Shown here piece by piece: positions 45,938 through 53,227 of a stretch of 64,000 nt of DNA; the stretch's first letter is position 1, and each line of letters begins with the position of its first letter. The stretch is taken from contig JAEWCL010000019.1 of assembly GCA_023390655.1 (NCBI GenBank), forward strand, positions 62,001-126,000, in the 5' to 3' direction. The notes beneath the pieces are model-generated. The model did no database searches. It saw nothing but the letters and a program-made list of their open reading frames with translations, and had not been told where the DNA came from. The position numbers were made by a program, and so were the translations under genes. The DNA is from Bacillota bacterium. Lineage in GTDB: Bacteria; Bacillota; Clostridia; Christensenellales; CAG-138.

Positions 45938-46028
45938 GACGCCCAATGCTCCAAACAGACGGCAGGTAGGCATGTATATATCGTTGCGCATCCAATAAAA
46001 ATGCATTGGACAGTGACGCCCAATGCAT
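45938..46028. promoter_or_regulatory. Candidate AraC binding sites upstream of the ABC pair
   Basis: GACGCCCAATGC occurs twice in the same orientation, at 45938-45949 and 46015-46026, 77 bases apart. The second copy is also part of an inverted repeat ATGCATTGG (46001-46009)/CCAATGCAT (46020-46028). They lie between the araC-type gene and the ABC genes, where an AraC activator would bind. The rest of the 45827-46067 gap shows no gene. Confidence 0.6.
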
Positions 46029-46067
46029 AAAGCCGGTGATGAAGAGAAAGGGGATGCAAAAGCCTTG

Positions 46068-47036
46068 TTACAGCACCCGCGCGCGCCTGCCCTCCCGGTA
46101 GTCCGAAGGGGAAACGCCCATGACGCTGCGGAACGCCGCGGAGAATTTGCTGGCGTTTTCGTAGCCGACGTCGGCGGCGATCGCGGCAATGCTTTTTCTG
46201 CCCTTTTCCAGGGATGCCGCGGCGGACTGCATGCGGCAATCCCGCAAAAAGGCGTAAACCGGCTGGCCGTAGATGGCCTTGAACGCGGATTTGAGCAGGG
46301 TGGAGCCGAGCGCGTACCGTTCGCAAAGCCGCTCAATGGGCAGGTGTATGTCCGGATGGCGCAGCATATCGTCATGCAGCGCGCGCACCCGCAGGGCAAT
46401 GTCCTTGCGGAAATACGGCACATTGCATGTTCCGTATTCCGGCAAATCCCGCAGCAGCAGAAGAATTTCGAGCACCTTCAAAAGCGCGTAGTCATGAACG
46501 AAGGCGGCCTCCATCCCGTACAGGCAGTCAAACGCCTGCGCAATGGCGGGGGTAGAGCGGTTGACAAAGCAGTTGCCGTCCATACAGAGGCGTTTTTGCA
46601 GCTGGAACACATCCGGCGCCACATGGGGGAAGGCCCTATTGAAAGAATCTTGCGCCCGGGGCAAATCCAGGATGAGGGCAGCGCCCTCATATACACTTAG
46701 CGGAAAGCTGGAGGAAGCGGCAGGGTGGCCCATCATATTAATGGAAATATCCCCTGCCGAAAGGTACGCGTAGCTGCCCTTGCGGAACTCGCATTCAAAG
46801 CGTCCGCACCGGCAATGGTTGATTTCCATCAGCGTGTCCAGTACGGGGGATTGGGTAAGGCAGCAGGCGGCATCATACCGGCTGTATACAAGATCGACCC
46901 CCGGCAGCAGCGCATAGCGCTTCATATAGCCCGTGCCGCCGACGCAGGGCATCTCATACAGGGTATATGGCCCGTCCTGTACCACAACAGCAAGGCAAAG
47001 GCCGTAAATTGTTTCTTCCATCGCTGTCCGGGTCAA
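46068..47036 (-). CDS. AraC-family transcriptional regulator
   Basis: The 322-residue product ends in a double helix-turn-helix: LPIERLCERYALGSTLLKSAFK and SIAAIAADVGYENASKFSAAFR, then MGVSPSDYR. The N-terminal part is a ligand domain of the type found beside siderophore transporters. The TTG at 47036 has a good ribosome site (GGAGCGC); an ATG at 47021 is the alternative. It is divergent from the DUF2325 operon and lies upstream of the ABC pair. A 36-residue membrane-peptide gene ends three bases before it. Confidence 0.9.
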   Translation of the reverse strand: MTRTAMEETIYGLCLAVVVQDGPYTLYEMPCVGGTGYMKRYALLPGVDLVYSRYDAACCLTQSPVLDTLMEINHCRCGRFECEFRKGSYAYLSAGDISINMMGHPAASSSFPLSVYEGAALILDLPRAQDSFNRAFPHVAPDVFQLQKRLCMDGNCFVNRSTPAIAQAFDCLYGMEAAFVHDYALLKVLEILLLLRDLPEYGTCNVPYFRKDIALRVRALHDDMLRHPDIHLPIERLCERYALGSTLLKSAFKAIYGQPVYAFLRDCRMQSAAASLEKGRKSIAAIAADVGYENASKFSAAFRSVMGVSPSDYREGRRARVL

Positions 47037-47039
47037 GCG

Positions 47040-47150
47040 TCAGCGCTCCTTCCGTACATGGTTTCTTCCGCGCAGCTTTTTGCGCAGATAACGCTGCAGC
47101 AGGAAAAGAAATGCGCACAGCAGCAGCAGAATGCATAAAGCGGGTACCAT
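47040..47150 (-). CDS. 36-residue single-pass membrane peptide upstream of araC gene
   Basis: A short frame from ATG 47150 to TGA 47040-47042 encodes MVPALCILLLLCAFLFLLQR followed by a strongly basic tail. A GGAGG ribosome site lies eight bases before the ATG. The stop is three bases before the TTG start of the AraC gene, and the AraC ribosome site is inside its last codons, so translation is probably coupled. No known family; it could be a leader peptide or a small membrane regulator. Confidence 0.6.
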   Translation of the reverse strand: MVPALCILLLLCAFLFLLQRYLRKKLRGRNHVRKER

Positions 47151-47337
47151 ATGATACGCCTCCGATCAAACAAAAACCAACCGGCTTGCATCGATGCCGG
47201 AAGATGCGTTCCTACAAATAAAAGGGCTTCCAATAGTAAACTATTTTGCCTTGGGCAAAAATGTTCCTGTTTCCTCTTAGGAGCACGCCCTGTTAGCCGT
47301 GGATTACAGGGATTTGCGCGCGGATGCGTTTGTTTTC

Positions 47338-47473
47338 TTGACGCGTGCATACGCGCGTGCTAAAATCCTACCATAACGGTAATGATTAGACGTGACTAAC
47401 CATACTTAGCATACAGCAGAATCGGGATTTTAGCATCCCTTTTCTTTGCAGAAAAAGTTAGATGAAACTAACC
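47338..47473 (+). promoter_or_regulatory. Promoter and two TTAG-N6-CTAA operators of the DUF2325 operon
   Basis: TTGACG (47338-47343), a 17-base spacer and TAAAAT (47361-47366) form the promoter. Two palindromes lie downstream: TTAG-ACGTGA-CTAA (47386-47399) and TTAG-ATGAAA-CTAA (47458-47471), each followed by CC. The site type matches the operator before the ABC pair. The 350-base gap 47151-47501 contains no gene besides these signals. Confidence 0.8.
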
Positions 47474-47501
47474 GAATGGAAACGAAAGGATGGCTGCAAC
47501 C

Positions 47502-47798
47502 GTGAGTGTCGTGATCGTCGGCGGGAACTGCAAAATGCATCACCTTTATAAATCGTGTTGTAAGGATTATGGCTGCACGGCCAAGGTGTTCACACAGATG
47601 AAAGGGGAATTAAAGCGCAAGATCGGCTCCCCGGACCTGTTGATCCTGTTTACGGATACCGTTTCCCACAAGATGGTGGAGTGTGCGATGTGCGAGGCCA
47701 GGCGTTCAAACGCATGTGTGGAGCGTATCCATTCAAGCAGCATTTCCGCCCTGCGCAGCATATTGGAATCGTATTGTCAGGAGGCACGCCGTGCATAA
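47502..47798 (+). CDS. DUF2325 domain protein
   Basis: The 98-residue protein starts at GTG (SVVIVGGNCKMHHLYK), as the family does. An ATG at 47490 exists but is too close to the AAAGG site. DUF2325 members have a Rossmann-like fold with conserved cysteines (CCKDYGC and CAMC here) and often sit in iron-regulated clusters; no activity is established. It overlaps the DUF3793 gene by eight bases. Confidence 0.85.
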   Translation: MSVVIVGGNCKMHHLYKSCCKDYGCTAKVFTQMKGELKRKIGSPDLLILFTDTVSHKMVECAMCEARRSNACVERIHSSSISALRSILESYCQEARRA

Positions 47799-48378
47799 TA
47801 GGCCTATGTGCAGGCAGCAGGAAAATTTTGAGCGCAATCTGGTCGCATACTGCGCGCCGACTTTGGCGGGGCTCAAGACGGGCGGGCTATTCCGCATGCA
47901 ACCCTGCCGGTGCCTCGACGCACGCACACAGGTAAGCTTCTGGGATCGTGAGCTTTCCTCCCGCGGCGTGCGGGTAACCGTGCTGCAGGAGGACCGCGGC
48001 GGGGCGCTCATCTATGCGTACCGTCCCGCAAAGCTGGAGGAGGATTTTAGTTCCCCCGCGGTGCGCGCTTTCCTTTCCGGCTGCGGATACGCTGCTGCGG
48101 CAACGCCGGAGGGTTGTATTGAAACGCTTGCAAAACGCATTTGTGCGCAGCAGGGGTTCCCGCATGAGATCGGCCTATTTTTAAGCTATCCGCTGGAGGA
48201 TGTGCAAGGGTTTATCCGCCACAATGGCCGCAATTTCATGCTGTGCGGCTATTGGAAGGTGTACGGGGACGTCTGCCATGCAAAGCGGTGCTTTGCACGT
48301 TATAAAAAGTGTGCGGAGGTCTATCTGCGGCATTTTGATATGGGCAAATCCGTCCAGCAGCTCACCATCGCGGCATAG
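47791..48378 (+). CDS. DUF3793 family protein
   Basis: The 195-residue protein has DUF3793 landmarks: NLVAYCAPTLAGLKTGGLF, an arginine/tyrosine strand (ALIYAYRPAKLEEDF), FPHEIGLFLSYPLEDVQGFI and YWKVYGDVCHAKRCFARYKKC. The GTG at 47791 follows AGGAGG. The gene is coupled to DUF2325 and followed by flavodoxin, a common trio in Clostridia. Its function is unknown; the flavodoxin link suggests electron transfer under iron limitation. Confidence 0.88.
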   Translation: MHNRPMCRQQENFERNLVAYCAPTLAGLKTGGLFRMQPCRCLDARTQVSFWDRELSSRGVRVTVLQEDRGGALIYAYRPAKLEEDFSSPAVRAFLSGCGYAAAATPEGCIETLAKRICAQQGFPHEIGLFLSYPLEDVQGFIRHNGRNFMLCGYWKVYGDVCHAKRCFARYKKCAEVYLRHFDMGKSVQQLTIAA

Positions 48379-48466
48379 TATTGTTGCAAGGATAGCCTTT
48401 ATAAAAAGACAAAACGCAGTGAAACTGCTTAGCGGAATATGAAACGAATAGAAAGAGGAGACGGCC

Positions 48467-48889
48467 ATGAGTAAAGTAGCAATCGTATACTGGAGCGGCA
48501 CCGGCAACACCGAGGCCATGGCGAATTTCATCGCCGAAGGCGCGAAGGAAGCGGGCGCCGAAGCCGCTGTTTTTCAGGCGGCGGATTTTAAGCACGAGCA
48601 GGTGGCGGACTTTGACGCGCTGGCGTTTGGCTGCCCGTCCATGGGTGTCGAGGAGCTGGAGGACGGTGAGTTTGCCCCCATGTTTGACAGCGTCAAGGGC
48701 TCGCTTTCCGGCAAAAAGGTTGCGCTGTTCGGCTCCTATGGCTGGGGCGACGGCGAATGGATGCGCACCTGGCAGTCCGATGTGGAAGCGGATGGCATCT
48801 CCCTCGTTGCGGAAGGCTTGATTGTCAACGAAACGCCGGATTCGGAAGGCGAGGCGCTCTGCAAGGAGTTGGGGAAGAAGCTGGCGTAG
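48467..48889 (+). CDS. Flavodoxin
   Basis: A 140-residue short-chain flavodoxin with the FMN phosphate loop VYWSGTGNTEAMA and the isoalloxazine-loop segments FGCPSMGVEELED and FGSYGWGDGEW. Flavodoxins replace ferredoxin as electron carriers, often when iron is scarce. It is the third gene of the operon with palindromic operators upstream. Confidence 0.93.
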   Translation: MSKVAIVYWSGTGNTEAMANFIAEGAKEAGAEAAVFQAADFKHEQVADFDALAFGCPSMGVEELEDGEFAPMFDSVKGSLSGKKVALFGSYGWGDGEWMRTWQSDVEADGISLVAEGLIVNETPDSEGEALCKELGKKLA

Positions 48890-48901
48890 CAGCTATTAAC
48901 A

Positions 48902-48962
48902 AGGGTACGTTGGGGCGCTGCCCCAAACCCCGCTTAGGGGCGTAACGGCCCTAAGAACCCAT
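48902..48962. repeat. Dispersed intergenic repeat, copy after flavodoxin
   Basis: GGGTACGTTGGGGCGCTGCC, continuing to CGTAACGGCCCTAAGAACCCAT, matches the reverse complement of 31827-31888 with few differences. It lies 13 bases after the flavodoxin stop. Confidence 0.75.
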
Positions 48963-48998
48963 CATTAAGGGCGTCCAATTTAGGAACTTTTAGCAATG

Positions 48999-49054
48999 GG
49001 ATTCCCAAGGGATTTGTCCCTTGGGTGGGGGTCCGGGGGCAAAGTCCCCGAAAG
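48999..49054. repeat. Second dispersed repeat, two-hairpin type
   Basis: CCCAAGGGAttTGTCCCTTGGG is followed by GGGGGCaaaGTCCCC. Layout and sequence resemble 1537-1600 near oriC. Confidence 0.55.
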
Positions 49055-49061
49055 GTGCTAA

Positions 49062-49093
49062 ACCATCCGGAATTTTCCTCCGGGTGGTTTTTT
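49062..49093 (+). terminator. Intrinsic terminator of the flavodoxin operon
   Basis: ACCATCCGGA pairs with TCCGGGTGGT, followed by TTTTTTG. Confidence 0.85.
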
Positions 49094-49187
49094 GTTGTAG
49101 AAACAACGGATAAAATCCAACTAAAGCAGTATACTTTACGAAGGAAAGCACGAACGGGTGCGGTACACACAAAAGGAGGGGCGGCGC

Positions 49188-49415
49188 ATGGCAAAGGAAC
49201 TGGATTTAGGCAATACGGTGCACGCATTGTGCACAACCTATCCCGAGCTTGTTTCTATTTTGCAGGAGCTTGGGTTTGCGGATATCGCAAAACCGGGCAT
49301 GCTACAGACAGCAGGCCGCTTTATGACACTGAAAAAAGGCGCGGCCATGAAGAATATTGATCTTGAAACCATCAAAGAGACACTTACAAACCACGGATTT
49401 CGCGTATTGGAGTAA
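49188..49415 (+). CDS. DUF1858 domain protein
   Basis: The 75-residue protein has the DUF1858 signature LDLGNTVHALCTTYPELVSI, then LQELGFADIAKPGM. The ATG at 49188 follows AAAAGGAGGGG. DUF1858 domains often sit with DUF438/hemerythrin proteins, and that gene follows after 15 bases. Its role is unknown; redox or nitric-oxide responses are suspected from context. Confidence 0.85.
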   Translation: MAKELDLGNTVHALCTTYPELVSILQELGFADIAKPGMLQTAGRFMTLKKGAAMKNIDLETIKETLTNHGFRVLE

Positions 49416-49430
49416 GGGAGGAGCACAGCG

Positions 49431-50639
49431 ATGAGCAAGGAAATCAACAACAGGGAGTACAGGAAAACCGTTATTGAGCGGCTGATCCGCCAATTGCACG
49501 AGGGAAAGACGGTAGAGGAAGTCAAAGAGCAGTTTGAAGAAGCCTTTACCGGCGTTTCCGCCTCGGAGATTTCAGAGGCCGAGCAGGCGTTGATCGCGGG
49601 AGGCATGCCGGTTTCCGAGGTGCAGCGCCTGTGTGACGTCCACGCGGCGGTGTTCAAGGGCTCGATTGAAGAGATCCATAATGTGCGGGAAGCTGCGGCC
49701 CAGTCCGGGCATCCGGTGGAAACGCTGCGGATGGAAAACCGCGCGCTGGAGCGGCTGATGGACGAAGAGGTAAAACCGAAGCTCCGCGCCTATTTTTCAT
49801 GCAGCGGGGAAGAGGAGCAGGAAGAACTATTAGACGCGGTGCGCACGCTTCAAAAAATCGACATCCATTACAGCAAAAAGGAAAACCTGCTGTTTCCGCT
49901 GCTGGAGAAGCACGGCATCACGGCTCCTCCCAAGGTCATGTGGGGGGTGGATGATGAAATCCGCGCGCTTATCAAGCAGGCGCTGCAGTTGATTCAAGAA
50001 GGACGCGGCGGCGAGGGCGTGCACGCGCTCGAGGAAGCGATTAACAGGGTCAATGAGATGATCTTTAAGGAAGAGAACATTCTCTTCCCCATGCTTGAGG
50101 AAACGCTTTCCGACAGCGAATGGGCCGAAATCTCACAGGAACAGGGCAGCATCGGCTATTGCCTGATCGACCCGCAGCCGGTATGGAACCCGAAGGCGCA
50201 GGAGGGCGCAGCCCGGAGCGAAAGCATCCCCGCAGGGGAAGTACGGCTGCCCACGGGCGTCTTCAGCGTTGAGGAGCTGACCAGGGTATTGAACACACTT
50301 CCCATCGACATCACGTTTGTGGATGCAGAGGATACCGTCAAATTCTTTTCGGAAAACAAGGAGCGCGTCTTCGCGCGCACCCGTACCATCATCGGCCGCA
50401 AGGTAATCAACTGCCACCCGCCCGCAAGCATGCATGTGGTGCAGGGGATACTGGATGATTTCCGCGCGGGCAAAAAGAACCAGGAGGATTTCTGGATCAA
50501 GATGGCGGGCAAATACATCCTCATCCGCTACTATGCGGTGCGGGACGATGCAGGAAAGTTCTTGGGCACGCTTGAAGTGACGCAGGACATCGGCCCCATC
50601 CAGGCCATCACGGGCGAAAAGCGGCTGGTGACAGAGTAG
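49431..50639 (+). CDS. DUF438 protein with hemerythrin and PAS domains
   Basis: The 402-residue protein has an N-terminal DUF438 domain (about 1-75), a hemerythrin-like four-helix di-iron domain (His/Glu motifs such as IDIHYSKKENLLFPLLEKHG and KEENILFPMLEE) and a C-terminal PAS-like domain (FSENKERVFART, IGRKVINCHPP). Hemerythrin domains bind oxygen, nitric oxide or peroxide; a sensory or repair role for iron sites is inferred. The start follows GGAGG and the gene is in an operon with DUF1858 and probably the cupin. Confidence 0.9.
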   Translation: MSKEINNREYRKTVIERLIRQLHEGKTVEEVKEQFEEAFTGVSASEISEAEQALIAGGMPVSEVQRLCDVHAAVFKGSIEEIHNVREAAAQSGHPVETLRMENRALERLMDEEVKPKLRAYFSCSGEEEQEELLDAVRTLQKIDIHYSKKENLLFPLLEKHGITAPPKVMWGVDDEIRALIKQALQLIQEGRGGEGVHALEEAINRVNEMIFKEENILFPMLEETLSDSEWAEISQEQGSIGYCLIDPQPVWNPKAQEGAARSESIPAGEVRLPTGVFSVEELTRVLNTLPIDITFVDAEDTVKFFSENKERVFARTRTIIGRKVINCHPPASMHVVQGILDDFRAGKKNQEDFWIKMAGKYILIRYYAVRDDAGKFLGTLEVTQDIGPIQAITGEKRLVTE

Positions 50640-50688
50640 TCCGAAACGCGACCAACAAGAAAATATGGACATGGAAAGGAAACAAAAC

Positions 50689-51024
50689 ATGGGCATTTTA
50701 AAGAATATCGAGGTCTCCGCCGTATTGCCTCTTCCATCCCTCGTACCGTATCAGGATGGGCAGATTATCAGCCGCACGCTTGTACAGAACAAGGCCGTCT
50801 CCATCACGCTCTTTGCGTTTGAGGCGGGCGAGGAAATCAGCACGCATGCTTCCGGCGGGGACGCGCTGGTGACGGCGCTCGACGGCGAAGGCGTCATCAC
50901 CATTGAAGGCGTGGAGTACCGCGTCAAAGCGGGAGAAAGCATCGTCATGCCTGCTGGCAAGCCGCATGCCGTGCGCGCGGATGTGCGCTTCAAGATGCAG
51001 CTGACGGTGGTGTTCCCGCAGTAG
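50689..51024 (+). CDS. Small cupin-domain protein
   Basis: A 111-residue single-cupin protein with the metal-site pattern STHASGGDALV, then GESIVMPAGKPHAVRA. The ATG at 50689 follows AAAGGA, and an ATG eight codons upstream is possible. It sits 49 bases after the DUF438 gene, so it is likely in the same operon. Ligand unknown. Confidence 0.88.
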   Translation: MGILKNIEVSAVLPLPSLVPYQDGQIISRTLVQNKAVSITLFAFEAGEEISTHASGGDALVTALDGEGVITIEGVEYRVKAGESIVMPAGKPHAVRADVRFKMQLTVVFPQ

Positions 51025-51115
51025 CATGTGAAAGAAAAGATTTGCGCCGGTCCTGTTTTTCCTTCTTTGGACGGTGTATGTATAGAATATCAGTACACAC
51101 CAAAGAGGAGCACAT

Positions 51116-51337
51116 ATGGACTATCAGGACTGGACAGAGGAACTTTCTTTAAAAATTCGGAGTGACAGGAACCTGTTGCACCGCTTTCACAGGGAACCGG
51201 ATGTGACGGTTGCAGAGCTTATCGGCAAGGAGCTTGAACGCGAGCGGCAGGCCCAATTGGTGGAGGATGTGAAGATCAACGTATTTTTAGAAACGATAGC
51301 AGGCCTGTTCCGGCGTGTAGAACAGATCGGCGCATAA
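51116..51337 (+). CDS. Small helical protein, tandem paralogue 1
   Basis: A 73-residue protein paralogous to the next gene. The shared pattern is K-x-x-x-D-x-x-L-L-x-x-F-x-x-[ED]-P-x-x-T-V, then LIGKEL and a VEDVK segment. The ATG follows GAGGAG. It is more divergent and charged than paralogue 2. No known function. Confidence 0.7.
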   Translation: MDYQDWTEELSLKIRSDRNLLHRFHREPDVTVAELIGKELERERQAQLVEDVKINVFLETIAGLFRRVEQIGA

Positions 51338-51341
51338 CACA

Positions 51342-51366
51342 AATGCCCGCCCTTGGCGGGCATTTT
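51342..51366 (+). terminator. Terminator between the tandem small paralogues
   Basis: AATGCCCGCC pairs with GGCGGGCATT, followed by TTAC. Confidence 0.75.
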
Positions 51367-51436
51367 ACTTTGCCGGATGACGTTTCTATCCCCGCGAACC
51401 GTGTATCTTAGTGATAACATAAAAAAAGGAGCAGGC

Positions 51437-51658
51437 ATGATGGACATCAAAGCAAAGATCGATGAAATTGTAGAAAAGGTCAAAGCAGACAACACGCTTC
51501 TAACGAAATTCCAGAAGGACCCCATCCCCACGGTGGAGGGACTCATCGGCATTGATCTTCCGGACGATTTGGTACGCAATGTGGTGGAAGGCGTCAAGGC
51601 AAAGATCAAGCTGGATTCGGTTGGAGATTTGTTGGGCGGCATGAAAAAACTGTTTTAA
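51437..51658 (+). CDS. Small helical protein, tandem paralogue 2
   Basis: A 73-residue protein (KIDEIVEKVKADNTLL, then FQKDPIPTVEGLIGIDLPDD, ending GGMKKLF). Similar short proteins are widespread in Clostridia and are usually annotated as hypothetical. The N-terminal LLxxFxxDP motif loosely recalls Nif11-like leader peptides, but no RiPP-modifying enzyme is nearby. The ATG follows AAGGAG. Confidence 0.75.
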   Translation: MMDIKAKIDEIVEKVKADNTLLTKFQKDPIPTVEGLIGIDLPDDLVRNVVEGVKAKIKLDSVGDLLGGMKKLF

Positions 51659-51673
51659 GCATAACAAAGGGAA

Positions 51674-51705
51674 TAAAAAAGTCCGCATTTGCGGGCTTTC
51701 TTTAT
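51674..51705. terminator. Bidirectional terminator before the MBL hydrolase
   Basis: GTCCGCA and TGCGGGC pair with A/T runs on both sides, between convergent genes. Confidence 0.75.
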
Positions 51706-51719
51706 TCCGTAGACAGAGG

Positions 51720-52370
51720 CTATCTCTCGTAATCAAGCACAAGCACGCGGTCCTCTCCCAGGTTCTCAGGGAGGATGACGGCCTCGCTCTGGTTGAGCTT
51801 ATGCACTTTGCAGTTGCGCGCAATGGATAGAAGCGGCTCGATCCCATCGATGGGGGTGGTGAATTTCAGGTGCTGCGTCTGATAGTGCATGGGGATCAGC
51901 ACGCGGGTGCAGGTGCGGTTTGCAATCTCGCACGCGGCGGGCGCGTCGATGGTATAGGTTCCGCCGACAGGGGAGAGCAGCACGTCCAGCCTGCCGAGCG
52001 CTGCAAACGCGCCTTCAGAGGGCATATCGCCAAGGTCGCCAAGGTGCGCAAGCCGCACGCCGTCGATTTCAAACAGAAAGATCAGGTTGCTGCCGCGCTT
52101 TTTGCCCGCTACTTCGTCATGGAAGGAGGGGATGGCGGTAATCCGGACGCCGTCCTGTTCATATACGCCCGCCTCCTGCAATACGGTGGGCGTACCGGCG
52201 ATGGCGGCAAGATAGTTGTGATCGCCATGCTGGTGGCTGACGGTGACGATATCCGCCGCAATGTCGTGCAGCGTATAGCCCGTTTCCGGCTTGCAGGGGT
52301 CGGTAAATATTTTAAGGCCGTTTTGCGCCGTCAATAAAAAGCTGCTGTGTCCATACCATTTGATAATCAT
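51720..52370 (-). CDS. MBL-fold metal-dependent hydrolase (UPF0173-like)
   Basis: The 216-residue protein is a metallo-beta-lactamase-fold hydrolase. It has IKWYGHSSFLL at the start, the metal motif VSHQHGDHNY, IPSFHDE, LGDLGDMP and IPMHYQT. Related UPF0173/UlaG-like enzymes hydrolyse lactones or phosphodiesters; the substrate is unknown. Its ATG (52370) overlaps the stop of the upstream gene as ATGA, so they are coupled. Confidence 0.88.
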   Translation of the reverse strand: MIIKWYGHSSFLLTAQNGLKIFTDPCKPETGYTLHDIAADIVTVSHQHGDHNYLAAIAGTPTVLQEAGVYEQDGVRITAIPSFHDEVAGKKRGSNLIFLFEIDGVRLAHLGDLGDMPSEGAFAALGRLDVLLSPVGGTYTIDAPAACEIANRTCTRVLIPMHYQTQHLKFTTPIDGIEPLLSIARNCKVHKLNQSEAVILPENLGEDRVLVLDYER

Positions 52371-53059
52371 TGCTGTTCCTCCTGTCTTAGGGGCAAATCG
52401 GTGTCCCCGTAAAGTAAAATAAGGCCGTGGGATAAGATGCGGCAGGCAAGCTCCGCGACATGTCCGCTGCCCCTGCACAGCCCGGGCCTGAGCCTGGGCA
52501 GGACGCTGCGCGTCATACTCAAAAGCGCATCGGAGGCCGCTAAAAGACGCAGGCGGAGGCCGCGCGGGTGGTGGAAGCGTTCCGGAACCGCAAGGGTCAG
52601 CAGCAGCGCGTACTCCACCGCGGCGTTTTCCGGGCAGCAGGGCGTACAATCCGCCTTTCTCGCAAGCATCCACATACGGTGCGCCGTATAGGCAATGCGC
52701 GCCTGCGCGGCGTCCGCGCACTGGCAGGGCGGGCCGGATGGCTGTACCTGCGGGTACGCGGCAAGCGCGCTTATGAGCAGCGCGTCGTAAAGCTCCTTTG
52801 TCAGATCAAACAGCAGATGACCGCCGCTGTGTGAGACGCGGCGTATGGGGTTTGCTCCGAGAAAAGGCGGGAAGGGCAGCGCCTCTTGCAGCTTCTGTGC
52901 AAGCGTGCCTGCATCCTGCCCGAGCCTGAGCGGGGCGGCGCACCGTATGGCGGCGCCTTCGGCAGGGCAGTCGAGCTCCTCTGCAAATATGGGCTCGCCC
53001 ACAATTGTGCTGCAAACAGGCGCAAGGTAAGTACGCAATCCCTCCAATTGACCAGCCAT
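52367..53059 (-). CDS. Unknown protein with possible ArgRS-like N- and DALR domains
   Basis: The 230-residue product has no family I can name with confidence. Its first half (CAAPLRLGQDAGTLAQKLQEA, then IRRVSHSGGHLLFDL) resembles the N-terminal additional domain of arginyl-tRNA synthetase. Its second half (AYTAHRMWMLARK, then PRGLRLRLLAASDALL and a final helix) resembles a DALR anticodon-binding helical domain. The catalytic core is absent. It may be a stand-alone tRNA-binding paralogue, or the likeness may be chance. It is translationally coupled to the MBL hydrolase. Confidence 0.5.
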   Translation of the reverse strand: MAGQLEGLRTYLAPVCSTIVGEPIFAEELDCPAEGAAIRCAAPLRLGQDAGTLAQKLQEALPFPPFLGANPIRRVSHSGGHLLFDLTKELYDALLISALAAYPQVQPSGPPCQCADAAQARIAYTAHRMWMLARKADCTPCCPENAAVEYALLLTLAVPERFHHPRGLRLRLLAASDALLSMTRSVLPRLRPGLCRGSGHVAELACRILSHGLILLYGDTDLPLRQEEQQ

Positions 53060-53193
53060 GCGCGATTTACCCCTTTTTATATATTATAACAGGATACTGT
53101 ATGCAAGAAACGTTGTCAAATGTTTTTGCAGCCGGAGACGCGGTTTGTTGCATTTTGGCCGGACCGCTTGTGGGCGGGCGGACATTTGGGTAT

Positions 53194-53205
53194 GATAGTA
53201 CTATC
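53194..53205. promoter_or_regulatory. Palindrome in the lplA promoter region
   Basis: GATAGTACTATC is a perfect 12-base palindrome overlapping a TATGAT -10-like box, 22 bases before lplA. It is a candidate operator. Confidence 0.4.
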
Positions 53206-53227
53206 TTATTACTAAAGTGAGGAACGC

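Noticed and set aside
51116..51658. RiPP precursor (Nif11-like) pair
   Set aside because: Only a loose LLxxF motif is shared. There is no Gly-Gly or Cys-rich core peptide and no modifying enzyme or dedicated transporter nearby.
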